A stretch of 12,286 nucleotides of DNA, from positions 1-12,286 of the forward strand of contig JAICTB010000044.1 in the NCBI GenBank assembly GCA_025936595.1, in the 5' to 3' direction. This stretch comes from Thermoleophilia bacterium. Lineage in GTDB: Bacteria; Actinomycetota; Thermoleophilia; Gaiellales; Gaiellaceae. The number at the start of each line of letters is the position of its first letter. The stretch's first letter is position 1. Shown piece by piece: positions 11,828-12,286 of this stretch. The notes beneath the pieces are model-generated. The model worked only from the letters and a program-made list of their open reading frames with translations. It searched no databases and was not told where the DNA came from. Made by a program: the position numbers and the translations under genes.

Positions 11828-12286
11828 GATGTCGTCCGGCTTGACCGGGACCCGCGTCAGCGGTCGGCCGGTCGCCGCGCGCAGCGCCGCGGCGACTGCG
11901 GCGCTCGAGACGACGGTCGGCGGCTCGCCGACTCCCTTCAGGCCGTAGGGCGCGTCGGGCTCGGGATCCTCGATCAGCACCGACTCGACCGGCGGCATGT
12001 CGAGCGCCGTCGGGATCAGGTAGTCGGTGACGCTCGCGTTCGTGATCAGGCCGTCCCGCGTCTGGATCTCCTCCATCAGCGCGAGCCCGATCCCCTGCGC
12101 GGTGCCGCCCTCGATCTGGCCCTCGACCTGCTGCGGGTTGACCGCCTTGCCGACGTCCTGCGCACAGCCGATCCACACGATCCTGGTCAGGCCGAGATCG
12201 ACGTCCACCTCCGCCACGACCTTCATCGCGCACGCCGCGAACGCGACATGGGCGCGCTCACCCGTGATCTGCCCCGTCTCCGGGTC
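11819..12286 (-). CDS. Xanthine dehydrogenase-family molybdopterin-binding subunit, C-terminal part (truncated by window edge)
   Basis: The last 155 residues of a molybdenum hydroxylase large subunit; the rest lies to the right. The frame is open from the edge, beginning DPETGQITGERAHVAFAACA, so the internal ATG at 12226 is not the start. Visible family signatures in order: VVAEVDVDLGLTRIVW, CAQDVGKAVNPQQVEGQIEG, GTAQGIGLALMEE, TDYLIPTALDMPPVESVLIE and YGLKGVGEPPTVV. The last contains the catalytic glutamate of the 'K.VGE.P' motif, which in xanthine oxidase acts as base at the Mo site. The end, GRPLTRVPVKPDDICL, matches the usual C-terminus. Substrate (xanthine, aldehyde, nicotinate, CO or other) cannot be decided without the N-terminal half. 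The partner FAD and 2Fe-2S subunits are not in the window. Confidence 0.9.
   Translation of the reverse strand, partial: DPETGQITGERAHVAFAACAMKVVAEVDVDLGLTRIVWIGCAQDVGKAVNPQQVEGQIEGGTAQGIGLALMEEIQTRDGLITNASVTDYLIPTALDMPPVESVLIEDPEPDAPYGLKGVGEPPTVVSSAAVAAALRAATGRPLTRVPVKPDDICL

Noticed and set aside
12166..12226. ATG at 12226 as the start of the molybdoenzyme gene
   Set aside because: The frame is open to the window edge and the 20 residues upstream match the family, so the gene is truncated by the window and this ATG is internal.
1..12286. CRISPR arrays, tRNA or rRNA genes, insertion sequences, attachment sites, riboswitches
   Set aside because: No regularly spaced repeats, no cloverleaf or rRNA-like stretch, no transposase or integrase motif, and no leader longer than 100 nt able to hold a riboswitch.

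Overview
The window is a GC-rich (roughly 65-70 %), densely packed bacterial stretch. Many GTG starts, overlapping stops and starts, few Shine-Dalgarno sequences, and phenylacetate-CoA, enoyl-CoA hydratase, Lrp/AsnC and xanthine-dehydrogenase-type genes together suggest a soil actinobacterium, possibly of the Thermoleophilia (Gaiellales/Solirubrobacterales) type. The lineage is an inference from style and gene content only; there is no rRNA or marker gene here.

Layout. (1) 1-1351, + strand: the end of an aerobic phenylacetate operon, with the 3' part of paaB, a complete paaC and a complete paaD, all overlapping. They belong to the ring-1,2-phenylacetyl-CoA epoxidase; paaA would lie just left of the window. 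A 10-bp perfect hairpin closes the operon. (2) 1419-5009, + strand: two GT4-like glycosyltransferases and a Wzx/MATE-type flippase, a small surface-glycan cassette without a visible polymerase. (3) 5104-6378, + strand: a secreted N-acetylmuramoyl-L-alanine amidase with two Ig-like repeats. (4) 7756-6395, - strand: a PaaG-like enoyl-CoA hydratase/isomerase fused in one reading frame to two copies of a membrane domain resembling DUF4389. It is divergent from a second enoyl-CoA hydratase (7755-8543, +). (5) 8540-8818, - strand: a small EthD/NIPSNAP-like protein. (6) 8875-10467, + strand: a YdcZ-type small transporter, an EamA transporter and a stand-alone tRNA-binding-type OB fold. (7) 10477-10929, - strand: a Lrp/AsnC regulator, divergent from an RhtA-like exporter (11000-11809, +). 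(8) 11819-12286, - strand: the C-terminus of a xanthine-dehydrogenase-family molybdenum subunit, running off the right edge.

How the parts work together. PaaABCD make the ring epoxide of phenylacetyl-CoA, and PaaG isomerises that epoxide to an oxepin. The fused hydratase has PaaG-like signatures, so the window may hold two successive steps of one pathway, the second possibly tethered to the membrane. The Lrp/exporter pair looks like a self-contained amino-acid export switch. No tRNA, rRNA, CRISPR array, insertion sequence or phage gene was seen, and no gap between genes exceeds 100 bases.

The two observations most worth checking are the PaaG-DUF4389 fusion and a PaaC that keeps all six carboxylate/histidine positions expected of a di-iron site, which E. 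coli PaaC has lost. A third is a set of -10-like elements lying exactly 7 nt from start codons, including a back-to-back pair between the two hydratase genes, which suggests leaderless transcripts.
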